From: Panonychus citri
Taxonomy: Eukaryota > Arthropoda > Arachnida > Trombidiformes > Tetranychidae
NCBI RefSeq assembly: GCF_014898815.1
Contig: NW_026515539.1
Span: 3,534,001-3,598,000 of the forward strand
Direction of reading: 5' to 3'
DNA: 64,000 nt
Both the position numbers and the translations under genes were made by a program. The notes beneath the pieces were generated by a model. The model had not been told where the DNA came from. It saw only the letters and a list, made by a program, of their open reading frames with translations, and ran no database searches. This document shows positions 1 to 11,720 of this stretch, piece after piece. Every line of letters starts with the position of its first letter. Position 1 is the first letter of the stretch.

Positions 1-86
1 CTTCATCTTCTCCTAAAAGAAAACAAAAACACTTTCTCCCTCGAAATTTTCACTTTCTTTCGCTCTCTCTTCTTCGTGTATCTTAT

Positions 87-122
<36 letters not shown>

Positions 123-759
123 CGATGTTAGTACGAGCTGTTCCTGCCTCTCTTTCTCTCTCTTCTCATCTTATCATCATCCTTACTGTCTCCCTCTTCA
201 TCCCAGAGGAAGCTCTTAATGCGTTTGTTTTACTTTTATCCGACTCAAGCTTCGAGCAACAATCGTAACGGCCTTGTCTCTTTTCTGTCTCTCTTTCTCT
301 TCCCCTTTCTTTTCCTTTCTCTTCTCTTTTTTTTCACTTTCTCTCATAACGGTCACAAAATAGTAACAACAATCAACTATCACATCAAACAATTTAGTTA
401 ACATCATCTAATATATTTAACAACAATCGACAAAATTTTTACTTCAATCAATAGTAAAAGTTTTTCGAGAGAGATAAAAGTTTGTCGGAAAAAAAGTTCA
501 TGTCACCAACTACTTTCTCACTCCCATGTAAATATGTGTGAATTAGTTAATTGTCCATGAGAATTATTAACAGTAAATCTTAATCATCAACAATAAACTT
601 AATCCAATTTGTACAATATAATTTAAATTGTTCATTATCATCATCGTCCATTGTCATTATTGTTTCAATTTTAAAGGATTTTAACATTCATATTGATTTC
701 AAGTGAATTTCAATTGATTCTAATTGATTATCGTGTTTAATATTATTATTATCATTTAG
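1..759 (+). other. Presumed intron or 5' flank of the PRDM3/16 gene
   Basis: No coding exon could be supported here. The next exon starts at an acceptor (TTTAG, 755-759), and its frame meets a stop at 725-727, so the coding sequence must be spliced in from upstream. I see no strong GTAAG/GTGAG donor in this stretch, so the earlier exons are probably left of the window. It holds a (TC)n tract at 91-119 and other pyrimidine-rich runs to about 330. An internal promoter for a short isoform cannot be excluded. Confidence 0.5.
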
Positions 760-3700
760 ATCTGTTGATCATCGTTCATCGGGTGCATCATTTTCAGAGG
801 ATTCTGTTGGCAATTTATCTTCTTCATCAGCACTTGATAACAATTCGTGCGGAGGTAAACACAGTGATCTCGGTGGCAATCATACTTGTAATCAGTGTGG
901 AAAAGGTTATGGTAACAAATCCAATTTAATTCGTCATCAAGCCTCACATGATGAGAATCGTCGTTATCTTTGTGAATCGTGTAAAAAAGGTTTCACTGAT
1001 CCGTCCAATCTTCAGCGACATATAAGATCACAGCATATTGGTGCTCGATCTCACGCTTGTCCAACTTGTGGTAAAACATTTGCAACTTCATCGGGACTAA
1101 AACAACACACTCACATCCACAGTTCATTCAAACCCTTTAAATGTGAAAAATGTTTAAAATCGTATACACAGTTTTCCAATTTGTGTCGACATAGGCGTAT
1201 GCAAGCTAATTGTCGCTCTGAAATTAAGTGTACTAAGTGTGGTCAAGCTTTCTCAACGGTCACTTCATTGTCAAAGCATAAAAAGTTTTGTGAAGGCGGT
1301 GGAGATTGTGAAGAAGAGGGTGAAGACGAAGAAAACGAAGAAGAGTTTGAAGATAACGAAGAGGATAATAACAGTAAACTAAATCATCATCAGCAATCAT
1401 CTTCATCTTCATCACATCAATCCATTGATATTAATAATAGTAAAAATAACAACAACAACAACAACATTAATTTAATTCATAAAAGTTCATCATCATTTTC
1501 ATCATCAACTTCATCTTCATCAACAAACTCATTATCATCCTCATCTAAAACAATGGAAACTTTATCATCATCAACTAATAAACGTGAATCACCAAAATCG
1601 GGTTCAATTTGTCCAGAATCATCAATGTTATCGTCTACCAATGGGTATCTTAAATTTCCCTCGATTGCTGAAGCGATGAGATGTGAAGTGCCTTTCGACC
1701 TTTCCAAAAGCACGAGCCCAATACCAATTAATGCTAATAATAATCATAATAGTAATAATAATGACAATAATTGCAGTAGTAGTAGTAATAATAACGATAA
1801 AAGTTCAAACAATAACGGTAAAAGTGAAGGTATAACTAATAGTAGCAACAATAATCTAAAGTCATCGTCACAATCAAATTTAAGGATACCCAGTATACTA
1901 TCGGGTGGTGAATCAAAGACAAGGGCTAATTGTAAGAATGATAATCAAAGTGAAGGTGGTGGTGGTGGAAGAGGTGGTTCATCTGGTCGTGAAGAACCGT
2001 TAGATTTGCGAATAATTAAGAAACGTGGTTCAATTCGTTTAGCACAATTAGAGATTGAAGAAGATGATGATATTATTGATACGGATGAAACTGCGAGCAA
2101 TGGAAGTTTATTTCACCATAATTCATCATCTGAAGCAATTAAATCTAATGCTAATGGAGTAAATAATAGTTCTCGTCGAGGAAGAGATTCATCGCCGCAA
2201 AAAAGTTCTAATCATAATGATTCCATCAATAATAATAACCATCATCATCATCATAATCAATCTCATCATCATAATAATAACAATCACCAGTTAAATCATC
2301 AACAGCATCAACTTCAACAGCAACAGGGTAATCAACGTCAATCAAGCCCTCGAGCGAATCAAGAAAATCTGGAAAATTATCGATCAACTTCTGAGATTAA
2401 AATCGACGAAGCTCCATCGCCAATTGGATTTTTACCTCATCTTAATGGTTCTAACAATGAATTAAACAGCAATAGCTTTACTCGTCCATTATCACCTAAT
2501 GTTGGGAAACATTTTCCTCTTCCTTATCCTCGACCTTTTCATCCATTGTTACTTGAATCCATGTATCGTCTTCAGGCAGAAAATTTATCCGCCGTGGGTA
2601 AACCCCCGCCACCATTTTCAGGACCAGCATTTCCATCAATATTTCCTGATTCAAGTCGACTCTTTCCCTCTTATCCACCTCGATATCAACCCTCTTTACT
2701 GAATCCAGCGATTCTTAGTTCACCATTATCAGCGACATTTGATTTAATGAGACATCATATGGAAAACAAATTGTCAAATTCAACATCAAGTTCAAGTGGT
2801 GAAAGGACAAAATACTCCCATGAATCAGGTTCAAATGGACAGGTAAATGAATCGAAACACTCTCACCACCATAATCATCATAATCATCATCATCACCATC
2901 GACACCATCGACATCGGGATCGTGATCGTAGCTCAGATAAAGAGAGGGAGAAACATAAAGATAAAGGAAGTGCAAGTGGTAAAAGTGATGGTGCTCATGA
3001 AAGATCTGATCCGTTAAGTTCGGTTGGTGATGGAAACACAGTTCTAAATGAGTTAATGTCCTCTTCCTTAACGGAGTCCAGTCTAATGTCCACTCCTCCT
3101 AGAACAGGAAAGGAAAGGTATACATGTAAATATTGTGGTAAAAATTTTCCTCGATCAGCCAATTTAACGCGACATGTTCGTACTCATACGGGTGAACAGC
3201 CATATAAATGCAAATATTGTGAACGATCTTTCTCAATATCGTCTAATCTTCAGCGACATGTACGAAATATTCACAACAAGGAGAAACCATTTAAATGTCC
3301 TTTATGTGATCGTTGTTTTGGTCAACAGACTAACTTGGATCGTCATTTAAAGAAACACGAATCTGATGGGCCAACTATTTTGGATGATCGATCACCTCGA
3401 AGCTCTTTCGGTGATGCAACACCAAATCATCATTTCTCACCAATGAACAATGATAATGATAAGGATGCTTATTTTAATGAGATCCGTTCATTTATGGGTA
3501 AAGTAACTGATCTTGGTAAACCTTTACTTCATGGTATTGATTTAGGTAATCTGGCCAGTGGTCTATCCAATGGTGGACCAATTAATTTAGATTTTAATTC
3601 ACATCCCAATTTAAATCTTGGTGGTACTGGTGGTCTTCTTAATCATGAACATAATAAACGTGAAATTTATTCACCAATGAATGGAACCGCTGATGAACAT

Positions 3701-4129
3701 GGTGGAGATGAAACTGCTAATGAAGATGATTTTTCTGATCAAGAAGATGAAATTAAAGTTAAAAAATCTCGACTCAATTCAGATTCATCGTTAAATGATA
3801 TGGATGATGATATTGTGTCAACAGTTGATTCAGAGGGAGATCGAAGTGATTCAGAGACACCATCAATTCTGTCCACTAATTTAACCAAAAGGACCTCAGA
3901 TAATGTAACCAATACAATTAACAACAATAACAATAATAATATTAGCAAATCAACGCGTGGAAGTTCAAATAGTCCATTACCACTTCGTCGTGGTCGTAAC
4001 GATATTGGATCAGTAGTTGCCTGTTTATCGAAAAAAGCTGAAGCTAAATTAAAGATGAACGGACAAGAGAATGGGAAATCATCTCCAATCGATGTAACTG
4101 GATCATCATCGGCGACAGCGAAAAGCTAA
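760..4129 (+). CDS. ham: MECOM/PRDM16 (hamlet) zinc-finger transcription factor, 5' partial
   Basis: This is the large 3' exon of a PRDM3/PRDM16-family transcription regulator. It is open from the acceptor at 759 to the TAA at 4127-4129. Five zinc fingers lie at about 890-1300; the second to fifth closely follow the EVI1 first finger domain (motifs such as TDPSNLQRHIRSQH, TFATSSGLKQH and YTQFSNLCRHRRM). The last two of these are C2HC types. Three C-terminal fingers at 3121-3360 carry the family signature SISSNLQRHVRNIH and FGQQTNLDRHLKKH. Between the finger blocks are two CtBP-binding motifs, PFDLS (1691-1705) and PLDLR (1997-2011), and long Ser, Asn and His tracts. In the family these proteins repress or activate transcription in the nucleus and control cell fate. 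The first in-frame ATG in this exon (1199) lies inside finger four, so the true start and any PR/SET domain are upstream and outside the window. Family assignment is firm; the gene symbol follows the Drosophila ortholog. Confidence 0.93.
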
Positions 4130-4254
4130 TTCATTTTAATAACCAAAATCGACCATCATTTTGTTTTTTTTGTATCTTCTTCTGTTGTTCTCATCGCCAT
4201 CATCGTCATCGTCATCGCCATCACCATCATCAGAAGCTTAATCACTGATAATTG

Positions 4255-4385
4255 TTGATCAAATTGTAACACAATCAGTGGTCTTTTCTATCTCTCTCCG
4301 GAAAAGCCTTAAATCAATTGGACATTTGAAAGCCTTTTTCAACCTCGATTTTGATGATGGTAACACCGATACATTAGGTCAACAA
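4255..4385 (-). pseudogene. Decayed copy of part of TRAPPC4 exon 1
   Basis: Read on the minus strand, this stretch aligns with TRAPPC4 exon 1 (7600-7774). Shared blocks include CGAGGTTGAAAAA, TTGATTTAAG and CCATCATC, in the same order and spacing apart from a five-base gap and an insertion of roughly ten bases. Stops interrupt the matching frame, so it is not coding. No exon 2, 3 or 4 match is visible on either side. It lies in the same orientation as the parent, about 3.2 kb away, within the probable 3' UTR of the PRDM3/16 gene. It looks like an old partial segmental duplication. Confidence 0.8.
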
Positions 4386-4686
4386 TTGATTTAATTGGTA
4401 AACAACAATTCAATTTATCCTTTCATCAGGTTGAAATCATCTTTGGTAACGTTTGACGTTTGTTTGATTGGTGTGATTTATTAATCATTGTAATTAATAT
4501 TGAACCTTCACTGCTCCAAAGCAAATATAATTTTCACTCTCCCTGATTACCGACACCTAAATATAAATATTATATATAAATGTGTAAGAATATATATTTA
4601 ACTGTAATTTGAAATGTAAGTGGTTTCTACATGAATTTGATGACAAATTAATCTAGTGAAATTAAGATGAAATCAATTTTGTAATC

Positions 4687-4692
4687 AATAAA
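4687..4692 (+). promoter_or_regulatory. Candidate poly(A) signal AATAAA for the PRDM3/16 gene
   Basis: A canonical AATAAA lies about 560 bases after the stop codon at 4129. It is plausible by position only; AATAAA is common in DNA this AT-rich. Confidence 0.35.
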
Positions 4693-6681
4693 TGAGATGA
4701 TAACTTACCTTAAATAATGCAGAAAAAAAGGTAAAAAGAAAACAGGAAAACCAGAAAATGACAAGAGATTCGGGTTAATACTTGAATTCTAGTCAATCCA
4801 TTGAAACTGATCCATATCCAAATCAATGTTCCGGTTAACCATGATGGAGAGAGATGATAATTAATACCATCATCGAAAGTTAATCATCACCACCATCAAT
4901 CAATTGAAAGAAAAAAAACAAATTCTTTAGTCAATTTTGACTATTAAACTAAACCATTGGAAGATGAAATGAAACAGTTGAAGATCCGGTTTCCATTTTA
5001 AATCGACAATCAAATCGACCCTGATTCCAAGTGATGTACAAAAATTAACTAATTAATCGGAAGAAGAGAGATTAATTAACTGCTAATCAACAATTCTCTC
5101 AATGATTCAACAATCTCTTTGGAAGAAAATTTCTGGCTATTTTCACTTGAAGATCTGCAATTTCCACAGCAACAAAGTCTATTTATCCGAAAGAAAAACG
5201 ATCAGCTGATTTTGACGAATTATTTTCAAATAATTTTCTTAATGATTAACGATTCTTTGATTGTTTCGGTAGTTAATTGTTGGAAGAAAACAAAAACAAA
5301 GCTTTTATCTCTCTCTTCCTGTCGATAACCTGAAATTAATTGTGATTAATTTATGTTTTCCATTCTAATTCCTATTGTGTATCAACTCTCCTCACTTTTT
5401 GATTGCTGATTTCTTTTCACTGATTGTTCAACTTTTTCGAGATTGTAAAATGATTTATTATGGAATAATTTATCATTATGTTCTTAATTACCTTCCTCAT
5501 CTTTTTCATCATCATCGACAAGTTTACATCCTGATTGAATTGAACGACAGACAAACTGATTTACCAAGATGATTATCAACAAAAGGCGATGACGGTGATG
5601 GTACAATTTACACAGCCCACAATTTAATCCAAAGAAATCAACCAATTATAATTATAAATATTTAAGCTTAGATGATTTAATATTATCTATTTCTACTTCG
5701 ATCCTTAATTATCATCATCCAAAAACCAAATTATCTCTTAATTTATAACATGGCTTTCATCAAACATCATCATCATCATCATTTAATCAATCACCTTACC
5801 CTTTTTTTTTGTAATCCAATTTTAATCAACTGCAAATCAACAGCAACAAAAAAACACAAATCATTTAATCAACTCTTCAAATTGTAATTTACGTTCTTCC
5901 AATTCCCCCCTCAACTAATCATCATCAATTTATAAAAAGAAAAATCTTTAATTACAACTACTAATCACAGCGACAACAACAACAACAACAACAATACATC
6001 CAAAAGGCAATGACAGTTAATTGTTACATGTAAATGTTTACCATAATTCAATTAATCGGAGCAAAGAAACGCCAATGTTAATTATCCTGACGATGGAAAA
6101 TCAATCAAGATGAAGATCGATAATAGTTAATCTATTTAATTGTCTTAATTATTGTCTCTTTAACCAATTTGCGTGACCAGTTTGCTTCTTTAATTGTCCT
6201 TCTTTGCTTGACCAAATATGGTGACCAATTTAAGATGTAACCATTAATCAACCAAAAAACACACACACACACATATTCAAACCAAATCAAAAGCAATTCC
6301 CCTTAATCAATTAACCCTCAACAATCAGTAAATCATCATCATCATCATTGTTATTTCACAATCTTCTTAATTCTGATTCTCTCATCATCAAATTGTGTAT
6401 TCGTTTATTATTATATTATATATTATGACTATTATATTATCTATTATTAATTATTATTAATTATTATTATTATATTATTATGATTTTCCAAAGTCTCCCT
6501 CTCTCTTTTTGTCTCTCTCTCTCATCAACACACAAATCCCATCAATATATAAATAAAATCATCAAATTTTGAAAACGTAAATTGTTTTAATTGTTGAATA
6601 ATTAGACTTTCCACTTTATCTCCGGATTGTTAATTGTTTTGCAGTTAAATTGGTGATCCTTTTTTTGGATTAAACAGTAAT
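4693..6681. other. Intergenic, no gene seen
   Basis: AT-rich non-coding DNA dense in ATTAATTG/TTAATCA words, with short CAT and CA runs. No ORF here has protein-like composition or a recognisable product. It may hold the 3' ends of the flanking convergent genes. Confidence 0.6.
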
Positions 6682-7774
6682 TTACATCTCACGTTGTTCT
6701 AATAGTAATTGTAGATTAGCATCGAAAAGTTCACATCTAAAAGGGAGGAAAAATAAAAGAAGAAACAATTAGTTAAATCATCAGAATCAATAATATTCCC
6801 TTAAAATTAATGTAACAAAAAGTGTTTATGGTTAATTGTCGTTTCGTCTTTAAAATTAGAATTGATTAGCAAGGAAAATTATTCTTCTCCCTATCATATC
6901 AGTTAACTTTCTCTCTCTCTTTTCGAAACGTTAATTAAGCACAAATCATCGATTAATAATTTACTAACCTAATTGGCATATCTAAAGAGTAGAATGGATT
7001 TTTCAGAGCATAATCGGTATACAGATCATAAATTTTTCGTAAAAGGACCTCCTTTCGTGGACCGAACGAGGATAAATCACTTATGACAATTATCTTGAGT
7101 CCCGTTAACGTTTGGAAACAGTTTAACCGGAAATTATCGGTCTCGAGAACCTCGATTCCCGAAGCTATGCTACGTGATTTGGTTGGATCTTTGATACAAT
7201 TTCGATTGATTTGTAGAGACGCAATAGCGCACATGGAATGAAACATGGAGGCGAATACTATCTTCTCATTTGAGCTCAACGGTGCGATTCCAAATCTATG
7301 AGTAAGCGAAAAGGGAAAAATGAATTAATCAATAGGAAAATGGAATAGAGGTTAATTGAGATAACAATTAGTAACTCATTTGATTACTTTAAAGTTAATG
7401 GGTAATTTGATTCTTTCGCGAGAACCTCCTCCAAAATGTCTCGATCGCCAAGCTTACGACTGACAATCGGGTCTCCATTGATCGCCATCAAACTGTAACC
7501 CACTGAGAATGTAAATTATATGGATAAACAAAAAGAAAGAAAAGATTATTAGAGCAAAGTAAATTTCTGTTTAATTAGATATTAATTAGGTTAACTAACC
7601 TTTAATACCATCTCGTTGACCAAATGTAACTACTAATCTATTGTCTCTCCATGAGAGTCTTAAATCAAGTGGATATTTGAATGTTTTTTCAACCTCGGTT
7701 TCAGCTCGATGATGGTCACAGTGATATATTAATCCACCATTTTTACTGACCATAAAAACACTATAAATTACCAT
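6682..7774 (-). CDS. TRAPPC4: TRAPPC4 (synbindin/Trs23), TRAPP complex subunit, complete
   Basis: TRAPPC4 is a core subunit of the TRAPP complex, the Rab1 (Ypt1) exchange factor that tethers ER-derived vesicles at the Golgi. I assemble four exons: 7774-7600, 7502-7388, 7295-6969 and 6736-6682. All introns are GT-AG, and the phases join cleanly into 223 residues, against 219 in human. Landmarks in order: the N-terminal longin strand MVIYSVFMVSKNGGLIY, then KTFKYPLDL and FGQRDGI in exon 1, SLMAINGDP in exon 2, SSNEK, ASMFHSM, IEVLETD, CFQTLTGLKI and ALKNPFYSLDMPIR in exon 3, and CELFD with a short C-terminus in exon 4. The start is the ATG at 7774, which aligns with the family N-terminus. A decayed fragment of exon 1 lies at 4255-4385. 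Identification is secure. Confidence 0.96.
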
Positions 7775-9400
7775 TATGTTGTTATAAAATTAGTTAATTA
7801 GTAGTGAAAGTGAAATCCAACCAAACAGAAAGTGAGACGACAGCAATCAACAGTGACAATTGGAAACAAAAAAAGGCAAATCAATGAATCACTTGTAGCC
7901 AATCACAAACAATTAGCAGAAACAAAAACACTTCACAAGACCTTAATTACCAGCATATATTACTAATTACGAAGGTAATGTTAAAATTAAGGTTCAGTAA
8001 TTAAAAATTGTAACAAATCACAATCAGAAAACCGTGAAAACAATCAACTTAATCATAAATTGATCCATGAAACCAACAATCAAAATGTAAACAAACCCTC
8101 CCGATCTTAGGGACTTTATACTAAATGCAAAGAATTCAATTGAAAGTAATTAACTAATTTCTGATTAAAATTGATTTTGATTCATTAATTAATCGAAAAA
8201 TTTACTTAATTACTGTATGACCTTTGATTTAATTCTGTTTTGGGCTTTGTTTTGCTCTTAATGTTTCAAATGTTTCAATTTCTGTTGAACCAAATCAACT
8301 GAATATGAAATTGATTCGTTAATTGTCTTGATAATTAAACGAAACTCTGAAATTAGTTATTGATCAATTGGTTGATTATTACAATTAGACAATCCTGGAG
8401 ATAGATAAATGTTTAAAACTGTTAATATTAATCAGTTTAATTGATTTAAGTAATTGTCTTGATCAAGATTAGGAAGGGAAAAAATTACAATTCAATTGAT
8501 CAGTTAATCTGGTTAATTGTTGAATCTTATATCTTAGCGAATTACTTTTTGTTAATTATGATTAAGTTAAAGATAATTAACAGTGAAAAATGAATTAAAT
8601 TTGCTGTTCTCATTATTTTAATTGAGAGAATTGAGAAAAATTTTCTTTTCATAATTTCGTAATTGATTAAATCATTGAATCGTATTAGTAACAATCAAGT
8701 TATCAATAGAAATTAATTTAACAATTATCTTTATTATCAACATCTAATTTCACACCTTTGACCTTAACTTTTAATACAGTTGATTTGATCATCGATAATC
8801 AACAATTAAGGTGATTATTAATTCATTACCAAGTTGATTAGATAATCAAACCAAATTGTTACTCTGAGAAAACGCCTTCGTTTACAATTGATTGTGATTA
8901 GAAAATCATCACATTCAATTCCAATCAATTTCTATCATATTAAAATCACCATAATTCATTTAATTACATTTTCCAAATTAAATTGTTCGCGTTAATTGTT
9001 AGTCAACTTTTTCTTTTCCATGGATTCGGTCAGATTAAAATTCGCGCTTCTCTTTTTTTCGGTTACTAAGTGAATTATCATTTTCTCCTTAGAAACGAAG
9101 ACAACATGTTTTTAGAAAAACTTGAGTTGGTTAATTAAATTGTTCTGTTAATTGTTCTGATCTTTATCGGTCATTATTTAGTAAAAATTTATATTAAGTG
9201 GTTCATGATGATTAATGAACGATTGGTTTTATCTTTTTTTATGTAACATTTGATATAATTAAGTTATCTTATTATGTTAAACTTTTCTCTCTTGTCTATT
9301 GTTACAAGTAACTATTTTTAACTTGACAATTTTTTTCCTTTACAATTAGTTTTACCTTTTTCCTGATTGCTGCTGATTTAATCAATTGTTTACCATCTCC
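7775..9400. other. Intergenic between divergent TRAPPC4 and MPV17L2-like genes
   Basis: Non-coding AT-rich DNA between two divergent genes; both promoters should lie here. No ORF or RNA gene was recognised. Words such as AATTGTTAATT and ATTGATTAA recur throughout. Confidence 0.6.
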
Positions 9401-10165
9401 ATGGGTCTCTTAGTCACCAGTAGACTACTTAAAGTCGGCCAGTTCATTAATGGTACTCTGTTTGGACGTAGAAACCTCCTTCTCACTAACTGTTTACTAT
9501 CAACTGCACTTGGATCTTTGGGTGACGCCATTCAACAGCATTATGATATTATAACGAATAAAATAAATGAAGATAAAAAAGATTTACCGATATCAACCAT
9601 GCCACCATGTTCACCTTCATCTTCTCTGGCACTGTCTTCATCTTTATCATCATCTTCATCATCGTCAAGTGGAGATGAGAAATTTAATTTCACTCGAAAT
9701 CTTCACATGTCAGCAGCCGGTTTTACCACGGGTTTGGTAACCCATGTTTGGTATATTCTACTCGATCGTTATTTAGGTACTAAAAAGTGTCTTAAATTGG
9801 TTACAGTTAAGGTTCTTCTCGATCAAATCATGTTCAGTCCAGTCAATCTTGCAGTTTACTTTGGAACTGTTGCAATATGTGAACAATCAACGTTTAGAAA
9901 ATTCAAAGATGAACTAATCGAGAAAGGAATGGAAAACATTTATCTCTGGGAATGGGCAATTTGGCCTCCGGCTCAATATATAAACTTTTACATTCTTCCA
10001 TTGAGATATCGTATTCTTTTTGACAATATTATCTCACTTGGTTTCGACATCTACTCACCTTACGTAAAATACAAGACCGAATTACGTAAAGAGAAACAAA
10101 TCTCAAATCCAAATGACCAATCATCGGAATTTCCTGTTATGGTCAAGCTAAACTTGACCGAATAG
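9401..10165 (+). CDS. MPV17L2: MPV17L2-like mitochondrial membrane protein
   Basis: This is a single-exon gene of 254 residues in the Mpv17/PMP22 family. The sequence fits MPV17L2 best: LLLTNCLLSTALGSLGD near the N-terminus, HVWYILLDR, KVLLDQIMFSP, and the signature WPPAQYINFYILPLRYR followed by YSPYVKYK. Family members are small multi-pass proteins of the mitochondrial inner membrane. MPV17L2 in vertebrates supports mitoribosome assembly, and that role is inferred here by homology. The ATG at 9401 is chosen for its initiation context and the basic, hydrophobic N-terminus that follows. A Ser-rich insert of about 35 residues (roughly 9595-9675) lies between the first and second membrane segments and is not typical of the family. 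The C-terminal tail is polar. Confidence 0.88.
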   Translation: MGLLVTSRLLKVGQFINGTLFGRRNLLLTNCLLSTALGSLGDAIQQHYDIITNKINEDKKDLPISTMPPCSPSSSLALSSSLSSSSSSSSGDEKFNFTRNLHMSAAGFTTGLVTHVWYILLDRYLGTKKCLKLVTVKVLLDQIMFSPVNLAVYFGTVAICEQSTFRKFKDELIEKGMENIYLWEWAIWPPAQYINFYILPLRYRILFDNIISLGFDIYSPYVKYKTELRKEKQISNPNDQSSEFPVMVKLNLTE

Positions 10166-11720
10166 AACAATTTATTATTCTATTTATAAATTTTTCTTCA
10201 ATAGAATTTATAAATTGCCAATTGTTATAGTTTTTGTTAATCAAATTGACAACAATATACACAAATTCGTTACCAACTTTTATCTCAACAACTCGAACCT
10301 TTTTTTTTCAAGAGAATCAGAAAAAAAAGGAGTAAGGTTAACTAGATGATCTCGAAAGAGAATCAAACCTTAATTCTTATTAATCATTCTTAATTACTTG
10401 AAAGATAGAACAGAAATCTAATAGAAGATAAAAAAGAAATCAAGGTGAAAATCGAGAAAATCAATCAATGATTTAAATTGATTGTTAATTACAAAGTCTA
10501 TCAAACCGAATCACGGAATATTTTATCAATCATTCTATTGATCATCAACAATTACTTATTCGATTATCAATTTATTAATTAGTGCAATTCAGAGAAATGA
10601 CAGATAAATTGATAATAGAAAATGTAGTTAATTAACTTTTCATCTTAAATTGCAAAAAAAAAATTCTCTTAACGAATCAATTAAGACAATTAAATCCCCG
10701 CATTGGAAAAAAATTGAAACGTGAAAATTTATAAATCGTAACAATCGGTAAACAATCAAAACAAATGATCAATTAAATACTTTTATTGAAATATCATGTT
10801 GATGAATTATAATTAATTTGATTGTCTCTTAACTCATTTTATTAATAGCTTTCTATCTGGAAACACTGATCTTGGTTACAATTAATGAGGAGATGAAGTA
10901 ATATAAGTAAACAATTGTGTCTTAATTGACATTTTTTATTTGTCTTAATTGTTGATGAATATCTTGACAGTGTAAGCATTATTTTTACCTCTTCCATTTT
11001 CTTAATCATCTTAATTAATTTGGTTCTCTCTCTCTCTCTTTCAGATTGGTAGAAGTGTAAATATCCCAATGATACAATAATATAAAGCTCGATGTGCGCT
11101 CATTCATGATACGAGATTACAAAACAAAAAGAATCAGCTATAATTATCAAGAGAAGAGGAAAAGAAAGAGGAAGATGAGGATGAGGATGATGATCAGTTA
11201 TTGAGTAACGATTATCGAGTAACCAGGATTCTTATCAGTTACAATTAAAGTCATACTTTGAGACCGGATCAGTCCGGGAATCGAAGATGAAAAGGTAAGT
11301 AAAGAAGAATAAGAAGATGATGATGATGAGAAAGGGGGAGAAAGAATGAGAGAGAGAGAGAGAGAGACGGAGAGAAGAAGAGAAGGGAGAGAGAGAGAGA
11401 GAAAGTACTGATGATGATGAGAATAAAAAAGAGAGGGAACGAACTAAGGGAGAAAGAGAGTGAGCGAAATTCAGTACTTATGATTTCGTTATCATCTCAT
11501 CTGATTCTTTACATGGGAATGCTTTCAATCTCTTTCTATTTCTCTTTCTAATTTCCCATTATTCTTTTCTCATCATCTCAATCATCTCTCTCTCACTCAC
11601 TTTTCCCTCTCTCTCTCTTTTCTCTTCTCTCTCAATCATCTCCAGATCACACTCTTAAAATAATTATCTTTATCTTATTTCGTTGTTATTTTTTTTTTTT
11701 TTTCTCTTCATTTCTTAATA
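10166..11720. other. Intergenic, convergent 3' ends, no gene seen
   Basis: AT-rich sequence followed, after about 11150, by GA-rich then TC-rich tracts, including (GA)n at about 11348-11366. It separates the convergent MPV17L2-like and DH44 genes. Open frames here are short and of simple composition. Confidence 0.55.

Noticed and set aside
5119..5572. Two plus-strand frames of 65-69 codons
   Set aside because: Composition follows the AT-rich background, with no domain or splice context.
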